Source of the DNA: Clostridiales bacterium
GTDB taxonomy: Bacteria > Bacillota_A > Clostridia > Lachnospirales > Lachnospiraceae
DNA: 6,482 nucleotides
Direction: 5' to 3'
NCBI GenBank assembly: GCA_030154385.1
Contig: JASKJZ010000144.1
Coordinates: 1 to 6,482, forward strand
Part shown: one piece after another, positions 1 to 5,259 of the stretch
Layout of the letters: every line of letters starts with the position of its first letter
How positions within the stretch are numbered: position 1 is the stretch's first letter
Notes under the pieces: model-generated
Seen by the model: only the letters and a program-made list of their open reading frames with translations
Told to the model about the DNA's origin: nothing
The model's database searches: none
Translations under genes and position numbers: made by a program

Positions 1-9
1 GTATATGAA

Positions 10-41
10 GAAAAAGGTTGAGATCTCAATCACCTCAACCT
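10..41 (-). terminator. Intrinsic terminator after rpmE
   Basis: Read on the minus strand, the arm AGGTTGAG (34-41) is followed by an 11-nt loop and then CTCAACCT (15-22). The arms are a perfect 8-bp match and run straight into a T tract (11-15). It begins 21 nt after the rpmE stop codon. No comparable terminator lies between rho and rpmE, so this one probably ends both the rho-rpmE readthrough transcript and the shorter rpmE transcript. Confidence 0.85.
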
Positions 42-62
42 AAATTCGACTTATTCGTTGTC

Positions 63-263
63 CTAATTTAAACCATATCTACGGTTAAACTTATCAATAG
101 CACCACGCGCTTTTGCAGCCTTTTGTTGTCCTGTATAGAAGGAATGGCATTTTGAACAGATTTCAACGTGAATTTCTTTGTTGGTAGAACCTGTTACAAA
201 TTCATTTCCACAGTTACAAGTAACCTTTGCCTGATGATATTCTGGATGGATTCCCTGCTTCAT
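63..263 (-). CDS. rpmE: 50S ribosomal protein L31, zinc-binding type
   Basis: This encodes a 66-residue large-subunit ribosomal protein, which in the known ribosome structures bridges the 50S central protuberance and the 30S head. The N-terminus MKQGIHPEY is typical of L31. Four cysteines at residues 16, 18, 36 and 39 (CNC and CSKC) form the zinc site, so this is the 'C+' form and not the zinc-free paralogue induced under zinc limitation. The conserved FYTGQQ segment (about 42-47) and the C-terminal KFNRRYG are present, and the length is normal for the family. The ATG is preceded by GAGGTG (269-274) with a short spacer. The gene lies 100 bp downstream of rho on the same strand, an order also found in Bacillus subtilis. 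A promoter of its own at 330-358 and a terminator at 10-41 allow expression independent of rho. No Zur-like operator was recognised, which fits the zinc-containing form. Confidence 0.97.
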   Translation of the reverse strand: MKQGIHPEYHQAKVTCNCGNEFVTGSTNKEIHVEICSKCHSFYTGQQKAAKARGAIDKFNRRYGLN

Positions 264-285
264 ATTTTCACCTCGCTAATCATTT

Positions 286-301
286 ATCGGTCCCAACCGA
301 T
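286..301 (-). promoter_or_regulatory. Hairpin in the rpmE 5' leader, possible L31 autoregulatory leader
   Basis: The minus-strand leader contains ATCGGT-TGGG-ACCGAT, a perfect 6-bp stem with a 4-nt loop. It lies about 12 nt upstream of the rpmE Shine-Dalgarno sequence. A second, weaker dyad, TGTTT-N5-AAACA, lies just upstream at 307-321. From the promoter at 330-358 the leader would be roughly 60 nt and include both. Ribosomal-protein leader RNAs that bind the encoded protein are known for L31 in several phyla, Firmicutes among them. Whether this leader matches the Firmicutes consensus cannot be judged by eye. The dyads are seen directly; the regulatory role is inferred. Confidence 0.4.
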
Positions 302-329
302 CGTGTTGTTTGTTATAAACAGCTTTTTT

Positions 330-358
330 ATTATATCATAACAGTCGATAGAAGGCAA
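330..358 (-). promoter_or_regulatory. Sigma-A-type promoter of rpmE
   Basis: On the minus strand a consensus -10 TATAAT (330-335) lies 17 bp downstream of TTGCCT (353-358), which matches 4 of 6 bases of the -35 consensus. The -35 starts only 5 bp after the rho stop codon. This gives rpmE a promoter inside the rho-rpmE gap, so L31 can be made in excess of Rho. The predicted start of transcription is near 323. Confidence 0.7.
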
Positions 359-363
359 GCTTT

Positions 364-1716
364 TTATCCTAAAATCTTGACCTTGCGTACCATCTGTACA
401 AATTCTTCATTATTTCTTGTTTTTACGAACATATCAATAATCCGTTCCAATGCTTCTTCCGAACGTAGACCGCCAAGTGCCTTATGCATAAGGTAATTTG
501 CCTCAGACTCTTCTTGATTTAACAACAAATCATCTCTTCTGGTGCTCGATTTCATCAAATCAATGGCAGGAAAGATTCTCTTTTCAGATAAGCTTCGATC
601 CAGTACCAATTCCATGTTTCCAGTACCCTTGAATTCTTCAAATACAACATCGTCCATGCGACTCCCAGTTTCAACCAAGGCCGTTGCAAGAATGGTAAGA
701 CTTCCACCCTCTCTCATGTTTCGCGCTGCTCCAAAGAATTTCTTTGGCATGTGAAGCGCCGCTGGGTCAAGTCCACCAGAAAGGGTTCTGCCACTTGCCG
801 CTACGGTAAGATTATAGGCTCTGGCAAGCCTCGTAATACTGTCAAGAAGAATTACGACATCCTTTTTATGTTCCACAAGTCTTCTTGCTCGATCGATTAC
901 CATCTCGGAAACTCGCTTGTGATTTTCAGGAAGCTCATCAAAGGTAGAATAAATAACCTCCACATTTTTCCCTTCAATGGACTCTTTGATATCGGTTACT
1001 TCCTCTGGACGTTCATCTATTAAAAGTATGATCAGATTCATATCGGGATGGTTCGCTGTAATCGCCTTTGCAACTTGCTTTAAAAGGGTTGTTTTTCCTG
1101 CCTTAGGTGGAGATACAATCATCCCTCTTTGCCCTTTTCCTATTGGGGATACCAAATCCATCATGCGCATCCCAACACCACATCCTGGTGTTTCAAGATG
1201 AATCCTTTCATTTGGAAAAATAGGTGTTAAATCTTCAAATTTTTTCCGTCGCTGTGCTTCAGCCGGATGAAACCCATTCACGCTCTTTACAAATAACAGC
1301 GCACTGAATTTTTCATTTTGGCTTCTAATCCGTGTATTACCAACCACAATATCTCCTGTTTTCAAATTAAAACGCCGAATCTGCGCAGGGGATACATACA
1401 CATCATGCTCGCCTGGGAGGTAGTTATCACAGCGGATAAACCCATATCCATCCGGAAGAACCTCAAGAATTCCTTCTTTTACTTCTCCGCTATCTAATTG
1501 CTCGATTTCAGGAGAAATTTCCTTTCCATCTTTTTTAATCCCGGATTCTTGGACAGTTTTTGCTTTGTCTTCTTTTTTTTCTGTCGTTTTTTGTTCCAAG
1601 TCAAGTAATGCCTCAATTAATTCCTGCTTGCGAAGAACAGAAATATTTTTGAGTCCCTTTTCCTTGGCAATTACCTTTAGCTCCGTTAAAGATAAGCTAT
1701 CATAATTACTGCTCAT
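364..1716 (-). CDS. rho: Transcription termination factor Rho
   Basis: This is a hexameric RNA-dependent ATPase/translocase that ends transcription of untranslated RNA. The N-terminal Rho_N/SAP-like helical domain covers about residues 8-40 (LTELKVIAKEKGL). A Lys/Glu-rich linker of about 30 residues follows, then the cold-shock-like RNA-binding OB fold at about 80-145 (EGILEVLPDGYGFIR). The RecA-like motor has a P-loop SPPKAGKT at 202-209, Walker B VVILLDS near 287-293 followed by ITRLARAYN, and SGGLDPAALHMPKKFFGAAR near 313-332. The family C-terminus (IIDMFVKTRNNEEF) is intact. The start is the ATG at 1714-1716 (450 residues), preceded by AAAGGAGA (1721-1728). A GTG six codons upstream extends the frame, but it lies before this Shine-Dalgarno sequence and has none of its own. 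rpmE follows on the same strand with no intervening terminator. The predicted promoter is at 1802-1829, leaving a leader of about 80 nt. Confidence 0.97.
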   Translation of the reverse strand: MSSNYDSLSLTELKVIAKEKGLKNISVLRKQELIEALLDLEQKTTEKKEDKAKTVQESGIKKDGKEISPEIEQLDSGEVKEGILEVLPDGYGFIRCDNYLPGEHDVYVSPAQIRRFNLKTGDIVVGNTRIRSQNEKFSALLFVKSVNGFHPAEAQRRKKFEDLTPIFPNERIHLETPGCGVGMRMMDLVSPIGKGQRGMIVSPPKAGKTTLLKQVAKAITANHPDMNLIILLIDERPEEVTDIKESIEGKNVEVIYSTFDELPENHKRVSEMVIDRARRLVEHKKDVVILLDSITRLARAYNLTVAASGRTLSGGLDPAALHMPKKFFGAARNMREGGSLTILATALVETGSRMDDVVFEEFKGTGNMELVLDRSLSEKRIFPAIDLMKSSTRRDDLLLNQEESEANYLMHKALGGLRSEEALERIIDMFVKTRNNEEFVQMVRKVKILG

Positions 1717-1720
1717 ATTT

Positions 1721-1728
1721 TCTCCTTT
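1721..1728 (-). promoter_or_regulatory. Ribosome binding site deciding the rho start
   Basis: The minus-strand sequence AAAGGAGA lies a few bases before the ATG at 1716. It falls inside the six-codon extension that begins with the in-frame GTG at 1734, which argues against the GTG as the start. Confidence 0.85.
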
Positions 1729-1741
1729 TATCACGGATTCG

Positions 1742-1757
1742 TTTGCAGATCTGCAAA
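1742..1757. promoter_or_regulatory. Perfect 16-bp palindrome in the rho leader
   Basis: TTTGCAGATCTGCAAA reads identically on both strands. It lies between the predicted rho transcription start (about 1795) and the rho Shine-Dalgarno sequence, about 25 nt from the start codon. As DNA it resembles an operator for a dimeric regulator; as RNA it can form a 6-bp stem with a GAUC loop. In the rho direction no T tract follows, so it is not an intrinsic terminator of rho. No binding protein can be named from the sequence. Confidence 0.45.
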
Positions 1758-1801
1758 AGAATTTTTTTGACTTGTGTTTTGAATATTGCCTGACAGTTTT
1801 A

Positions 1802-1829
1802 ATTATACACCCCCCTATACAAAATGCAA
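1802..1829 (-). promoter_or_regulatory. Probable promoter of rho
   Basis: On the minus strand a consensus TATAAT (1802-1807) is preceded after 16 bp by TTGCAT (1824-1829), which has only the TTG part of the -35 consensus. The spacer contains a run of six G. The predicted start is near 1795, giving a leader of about 79 nt. The weak -35 suggests modest activity or dependence on another factor. Confidence 0.55.
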
Positions 1830-1840
1830 TGTTTTTTTCC

Positions 1841-1869
1841 TTGATTTACATATTTCATAATGTTATGAT
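1841..1869 (+). promoter_or_regulatory. Extended -10 promoter of the malic enzyme operon
   Basis: TTGATT (1841-1846; 4 of 6 matches) is followed after 17 bp by TATGAT (1864-1869; 5 of 6 matches). The bases just before the -10 are TGT, giving the extended -10 form TGnTATGAT. The predicted start is near 1876, leaving a leader of about 58 nt. Its -35 is only 11 bp from the proposed -35 of the divergent rho promoter. Confidence 0.7.
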
Positions 1870-1920
1870 TATCAAGAATAGCTTATAAACACAATACCAT
1901 AATAAGGAATTATTAATGAT

Positions 1921-1925
1921 AGGAG
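1921..1925 (+). promoter_or_regulatory. Ribosome binding site deciding the malic enzyme start
   Basis: AGGAG lies 8 nt before the ATG at 1934. An in-frame ATG at 1916 lies upstream of it and has its own weaker AAGGA (1904-1908) with a 7-nt spacer. That AAGGA sits within the A/T dyad TAATAA-GGAA-TTATTA (1900-1915). The 1934 start also aligns with the N-termini I recall for family members. Confidence 0.75.
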
Positions 1926-1933
1926 AATGCAAT

Positions 1934-3082
1934 ATGACAACCTTTGAAAAAGCACTCCTTCTTCACGAAGAATGGAAGGGAAAGCTTGATACGACCCCAA
2001 AATGCAGCGTTTCAAACCGTGAAGATTTATCCCTCGCTTATACCCCTGGAGTAGCAGAGCCTTGTAAAGTAATTGCAAATGATAAAAGTGCAGCTTATAA
2101 ATACACCATTAAATCCAATACCGTTGCCGTCATCTCAGATGGTAGTGCAGTTCTTGGTCTTGGTAACATCGGTCCCTATGCGGCAATGCCTGTTATGGAA
2201 GGTAAATGTGTCCTTTTCAAAGAATTTGCAAATATCAATGCATTTCCCATCTGTCTTGATACACAAGATACGGACGAAATCGTCGAAACCATTATTCGAA
2301 TTGCCCCCGCTTTTGGAGGCATCAATTTAGAGGATATCTCCGCTCCCCGCTGTTTTGAAATTGAAGAACGATTAAAAGAAGCACTAGATATTCCTGTTTT
2401 TCATGATGATCAGCATGGTACCGCAATTGTGGTTCTTGCAGGTATCATCAATGCGCTCAAGCTTGTAAACAAGAAAAAGGAGAGTTGCAAGGTCGTGATA
2501 AATGGTGCTGGTTCTGCGGGGATTGCCATAGCAAAGCTCTTGCTTCGGTATGGTTTTGTCAACATTGTATTATGCGACCGTGACGGCATCCTATCTGATC
2601 TCACGCCTGCGCTCAACTGGATGCAAAAGCAGATGCTTACGATTACAAATCCAAACCATGAAGCTGGAACCTTGTCCGATGCCCTTGTAGCTGCCGACAT
2701 CTTTGTTGGTGTCTCTGCACCAGGTATTGTAACAAAAGAAATGGTCTCTTCTATGAATCCGGATTCTATTTTATTTGCAATGGCAAATCCTGTCCCGGAA
2801 ATTATGCCTGATTTGGCAAAAGAGGCGGGTGCCAGAATTATTGGTACTGGACGCTCTGATTTTCCAAACCAAGTGAACAATGTAATTGCTTTTCCAGGCA
2901 TTTTTAAGGGTGCCCTAGAAGGACGTGCCACTAAAATCACAGAGGATATGAAGCTGCAAGCTGCCATCGCTATTGCTGGACTCGTTGATGAAGAGAAGCT
3001 TACCGATGATTATATTCTGCCCGAGCCATTCCACCAAAAAGTGTCTGAAGTCGTGGCCGAAGCTGTAAAATCTCTTATATAA
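1934..3082 (+). CDS. Malic enzyme, short bacterial (malolactic-fold) type
   Basis: This cytoplasmic enzyme performs oxidative decarboxylation of L-malate to pyruvate and CO2 with reduction of NAD or NADP. It has 382 residues, the size of the short bacterial form without a phosphotransacetylase domain. SLAYTPGVAEPCK at 33-45 carries the catalytic Tyr36, and Lys91 in PVMEGK is the expected catalytic lysine. Metal-binding acids are expected at Glu133-Asp134 (LEDISAP) and Asp158-Asp159 (FHDDQHGT). The Rossmann glycine motif GAGSAG is at 191-196, ANPVPEI at 284-290 and the C-terminal GTGRSDFPNQVNN at 304-316. Acidic Asp215 near the end of the second Rossmann strand hints at NAD preference, but this is inference. 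The start at 1934 is chosen because AGGAG lies 8 nt before it and because MTTFEKALLLH aligns with the N-terminus I recall for B. subtilis YtsJ. It heads a probable three-gene operon with an extended -10 promoter. Confidence 0.95.
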   Translation: MTTFEKALLLHEEWKGKLDTTPKCSVSNREDLSLAYTPGVAEPCKVIANDKSAAYKYTIKSNTVAVISDGSAVLGLGNIGPYAAMPVMEGKCVLFKEFANINAFPICLDTQDTDEIVETIIRIAPAFGGINLEDISAPRCFEIEERLKEALDIPVFHDDQHGTAIVVLAGIINALKLVNKKKESCKVVINGAGSAGIAIAKLLLRYGFVNIVLCDRDGILSDLTPALNWMQKQMLTITNPNHEAGTLSDALVAADIFVGVSAPGIVTKEMVSSMNPDSILFAMANPVPEIMPDLAKEAGARIIGTGRSDFPNQVNNVIAFPGIFKGALEGRATKITEDMKLQAAIAIAGLVDEEKLTDDYILPEPFHQKVSEVVAEAVKSLI

Positions 3083-3093
3083 CAGGAGCTTCT

Positions 3094-4044
3094 ATGAAAG
3101 ATAACATACCCGAAATTTTTGGGGATAAGCGATATTATTCCCTGGATTGCTACTTAAAGAATACCTTTGGCGAAAAAGTCTACAAAATCGCGTTAGACGG
3201 TGGCATGACTTGCCCAAATCGTGATGGAACACTTGATACAAGAGGCTGTATTTTTTGTAGTGCTGGAGGGAGCGGCGACTTCGCTGCTCCTATGCAGTCC
3301 TCAATCAAAGAGCAAATTGACCTTGCAATCACAGGTATTCTGGCCTCCAAACAAAAAAAACAAAAATCCTTGTCCTGTCATAAGTTCATCGCCTACTTTC
3401 AGTCCTATACCAATACCTATGCTGATATTTCCTATCTGAGAAATCTATTTACAGAAGCAATCGCGCACCCCTCCATCGTCGCCTTATCCATCGCAACAAG
3501 ACCTGACTGTCTTTCACCAGAGGTACTTGACCTATTAGAAGCTTTAAATCAAATCAAACCTGTTTGGGTCGAACTTGGGCTTCAGACCATTCATGAAAAG
3601 ACAGCAGCCTTTATTCGGCGAGGATATCCACTTGCTACATTTGATCAGGCCATTAAAGATTTAAACACGCGAAATCTCTCCATTATTACACATCTTATTC
3701 TCGGTTTGCCCTTTGAAAATGAATCGGATATGTTAGCCTCCATCCATTATGTTTCACATCTACCGATTCACGGTATCAAGCTTCAGCTTTTACATGTTTT
3801 AGCTGGAACCGATTTAGCGAAGCAGTATGGCACATTTCATATTTTAACGCAAGAAGAATACATCCAGTTAATCATCAAGTGCTTAGAACATCTCCCTCCC
3901 GAAATGGTCATCCACCGTCTGACTGGAGATGGTCCAAAAGATTCATTAATTGCTCCCCTATGGAGTACGAAAAAACGACATGTTTTAAATGAAATTCAGA
4001 AAACCTTAAAATCAAATAACACTTGGCAGGGAAAGGAATGGTGA
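3094..4044 (+). CDS. TIGR01212-family radical SAM protein (YtqA/YhcC type, MnmL-like)
   Basis: This 316-residue protein belongs to the YtqA/YhcC group of radical SAM enzymes. The iron-sulfur cluster ligands are Cys40, Cys52 and Cys55, spaced CX11CX2C, the long-spaced variant typical of this group and not the usual CX3CX2C. Other family signatures are GSGDF (59-63), YFQSYTNTYA (101-110), SIATRPDCL (132-140), ELGLQTIHEKTAAFIRRGY (160-178), HLILGLPFE (200-208), KLQLLHVLAGT (229-239) and HRLTGDGPKDSLIAPLW (274-290), so it looks intact. From memory, B. subtilis YtqA has been renamed MnmL and works with the methylase MnmM in making mnm5s2U at the tRNA wobble position. Whether this protein does the same is inference, since E. 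coli YhcC is in the same family and E. coli uses MnmC. No mnmM gene is adjacent. The ATG lies 11 nt after the malic enzyme stop, with AGGAG at 3084-3088 inside the gap. Confidence 0.93.
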   Translation: MKDNIPEIFGDKRYYSLDCYLKNTFGEKVYKIALDGGMTCPNRDGTLDTRGCIFCSAGGSGDFAAPMQSSIKEQIDLAITGILASKQKKQKSLSCHKFIAYFQSYTNTYADISYLRNLFTEAIAHPSIVALSIATRPDCLSPEVLDLLEALNQIKPVWVELGLQTIHEKTAAFIRRGYPLATFDQAIKDLNTRNLSIITHLILGLPFENESDMLASIHYVSHLPIHGIKLQLLHVLAGTDLAKQYGTFHILTQEEYIQLIIKCLEHLPPEMVIHRLTGDGPKDSLIAPLWSTKKRHVLNEIQKTLKSNNTWQGKEW

Positions 4045-4048
4045 TATC

Positions 4049-4564
4049 ATGTCATCGGATTCAATGACTCTTTACAAATTAATCATCCTGTTTATTTTGG
4101 ATAAAGTCGATTTTCCACTTACCAATGCACAGCTATCCAACTTTATTCTGGATAAGGGATATACCAATTATTTTACGATTCAACAAGCAATCAAAGAATT
4201 AGATGCCTCTGCTCTATTAAAAGGAGAGACGGTAAGAAATCGTTCCCTTTTCCGAATTACCGATGCGGGAAAGGAAACGCTTCAGTTTTTTAACAAGGAA
4301 ATCGGGGATACCATCAAAGCGGAAATTATTTCATATTTAAAGGAAAATAAGTTCGAGCTTCGAGAAGAGGTCTCTTCTTTGTCTGAGTATTACGAAGGCA
4401 AACGGGGAGAATACATAGCACATTGCTATGTCCAAGAGCAAGGAAGCAAAATTATCGAAATTAACCTAACTGTACCCTCTGAAGAGGATGCAGTCTCCAT
4501 CTGCAATAACTGGGCCAATAAAAGCCAAGAACTATATGCGCATTTAATGCAGGAATTGCTATAA
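4049..4564 (+). CDS. DUF4364 family protein, putative winged-helix regulator
   Basis: This 171-residue protein resembles the DUF4364 family of uncharacterised clostridial proteins. The opening LTLYKLIILFILDKVDFPLTNAQLSNFIL, then GYTNYFTIQQAIKELDASALL and RITDAGKETLQFF (about 7-80), reads as a winged-helix DNA-binding fold similar to the PadR/MarR style. A mixed alpha/beta C-terminal half follows (about 85-171), with KIIEINLTVPSEEDAVSICNNW likely to be a ligand or dimer domain. There is no signal peptide or membrane segment. The ATG lies 4 nt after the radical SAM stop codon. GGTGA overlapping that stop, or AAAGGA at 4032-4037, could serve as ribosome binding site, so the gene is probably translationally coupled. 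It is the last gene of the operon, 22 nt before the terminator stem. Its target and ligand are unknown, and DNA binding itself is inferred from the predicted fold. Confidence 0.85.
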   Translation: MSSDSMTLYKLIILFILDKVDFPLTNAQLSNFILDKGYTNYFTIQQAIKELDASALLKGETVRNRSLFRITDAGKETLQFFNKEIGDTIKAEIISYLKENKFELREEVSSLSEYYEGKRGEYIAHCYVQEQGSKIIEINLTVPSEEDAVSICNNWANKSQELYAHLMQELL

Positions 4565-4586
4565 AAATTGATTCGAACTACTTTAA

Positions 4587-4632
4587 AAAAAGATGAATTT
4601 GCAACAAATCAACGTTGTAAATTCATCTTTTT
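4587..4632. terminator. Bidirectional intrinsic terminator between convergent operons
   Basis: Arms at 4587-4605 and 4614-4632 pair over 19 positions around an 8-nt loop. The core is GATGAATTTGCAAC against GTTGTAAATTCATC. The only irregularity is 4601 with 4618, a G-U wobble in plus-strand RNA and an A-C mismatch in minus-strand RNA. The T tract at 4628-4632 serves the malic enzyme operon. The A run at 4585-4591 becomes a seven-base U tract for the lon-engB transcript. The stem lies 22 nt after the DUF4364 stop and 11 nt after the engB stop. Confidence 0.92.
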
Positions 4633-4643
4633 CATTTTTCTTG

Positions 4644-5258
4644 TTATTCTTGCTCTTCTTTCTCTTCTTGGTATACCGCCAGCATGTCCTCCATATATTC
4701 CCATATTTCCTCACGACCAGACTTATTGAGTGCAGAAAAGGGAATGATTGGCGTTCCCTCAATACAGTTTAGCTTTTTTTGTATAACTTTTGTATTTTTT
4801 GCAATGGCAGAGCGGCTGATTTTATCCGACTTTGTTGCAATAATAATGGGATTATAGCCATAATTAATACCCCAGTTATACATATCCACATCATTTTCAG
4901 AAGGTTCATGACGGATATCCACCAATAAAAACATGATGCGCAGTTGTTTTGCGGTCTTTAAATAATTGTCAATCATCGCGCCCCATTTTTTCTTGGTCTC
5001 GATTGATACCTTTGCATACCCATAACCTGGAAGATCCACAAAATACATCATATCATTTATGTTATAGAAATTGATGGTCTGTGTTTTGCCTGGCTGCTGA
5101 GATGTTCTTGCATAGGATTTTCGATTCATCAATGCATTAATCAAAGAAGACTTTCCAACGTTTGATTTTCCCGCAAAAGCAACCTCCATTTTATCATTTT
5201 CAGGTAACGTACTGGTAATTCCACAGACCGTTTCCAAATTTACAGACTTGATATGCAT
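4644..5258 (-). CDS. engB: Ribosome biogenesis GTP-binding protein EngB (YsxC/YihA)
   Basis: This 204-residue GTPase of the TrmE-Era-EngA-EngB group is needed for assembly of the 50S subunit in bacteria where it has been studied. All GTPase motifs are present: G1 GKSNVGKSS (30-38), G2 region QQPGKTQTINFY (54-65), G3 DLPGYGYA (75-82), G4 TKSD (142-145) and G5 SAL (175-177). The single G domain makes up nearly the whole protein, and a short acidic tail (EEKEEQE) closes it. The length is slightly above the roughly 195 residues I recall for the B. subtilis protein. The start ATG is 1 nt downstream of the lon stop codon, and its Shine-Dalgarno AAGGAGG lies in the last lon codons, so translation is likely coupled. 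The lon-engB order is the same as lonA-ysxC in B. subtilis. The bidirectional terminator follows. Confidence 0.96.
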   Translation of the reverse strand: MHIKSVNLETVCGITSTLPENDKMEVAFAGKSNVGKSSLINALMNRKSYARTSQQPGKTQTINFYNINDMMYFVDLPGYGYAKVSIETKKKWGAMIDNYLKTAKQLRIMFLLVDIRHEPSENDVDMYNWGINYGYNPIIIATKSDKISRSAIAKNTKVIQKKLNCIEGTPIIPFSALNKSGREEIWEYMEDMLAVYQEEKEEQE

Positions 5259-5259
5259 G

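Noticed and set aside
542..1201. Several plus-strand frames of 70-90 codons opposite rho
   Set aside because: They lie opposite an intact, strongly conserved rho sequence and encode nothing recognisable.
1742..1768. The rho-leader palindrome followed by a T run, read as a plus-strand intrinsic terminator
   Set aside because: The T run starts several bases after the stem and no plus-strand gene lies upstream to be terminated. An operator or leader hairpin is more plausible.
1900..1915. Dyad TAATAA-GGAA-TTATTA before the malic enzyme start as a regulatory element
   Set aside because: It is entirely A/T in its arms and lies in A/T-rich leader DNA, where such dyads arise easily. It is mentioned only for the start choice.
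1872..2078. A 68-codon minus-strand frame across the malic enzyme start
   Set aside because: It overlaps the malic enzyme promoter and coding start and has no recognisable protein features.
2410..2967. A 185-codon open frame on the minus strand opposite the malic enzyme gene
   Set aside because: It lies wholly within a clear malic enzyme gene, has no recognisable domain, and its residues follow from the complement of conserved codons. It is a shadow frame.
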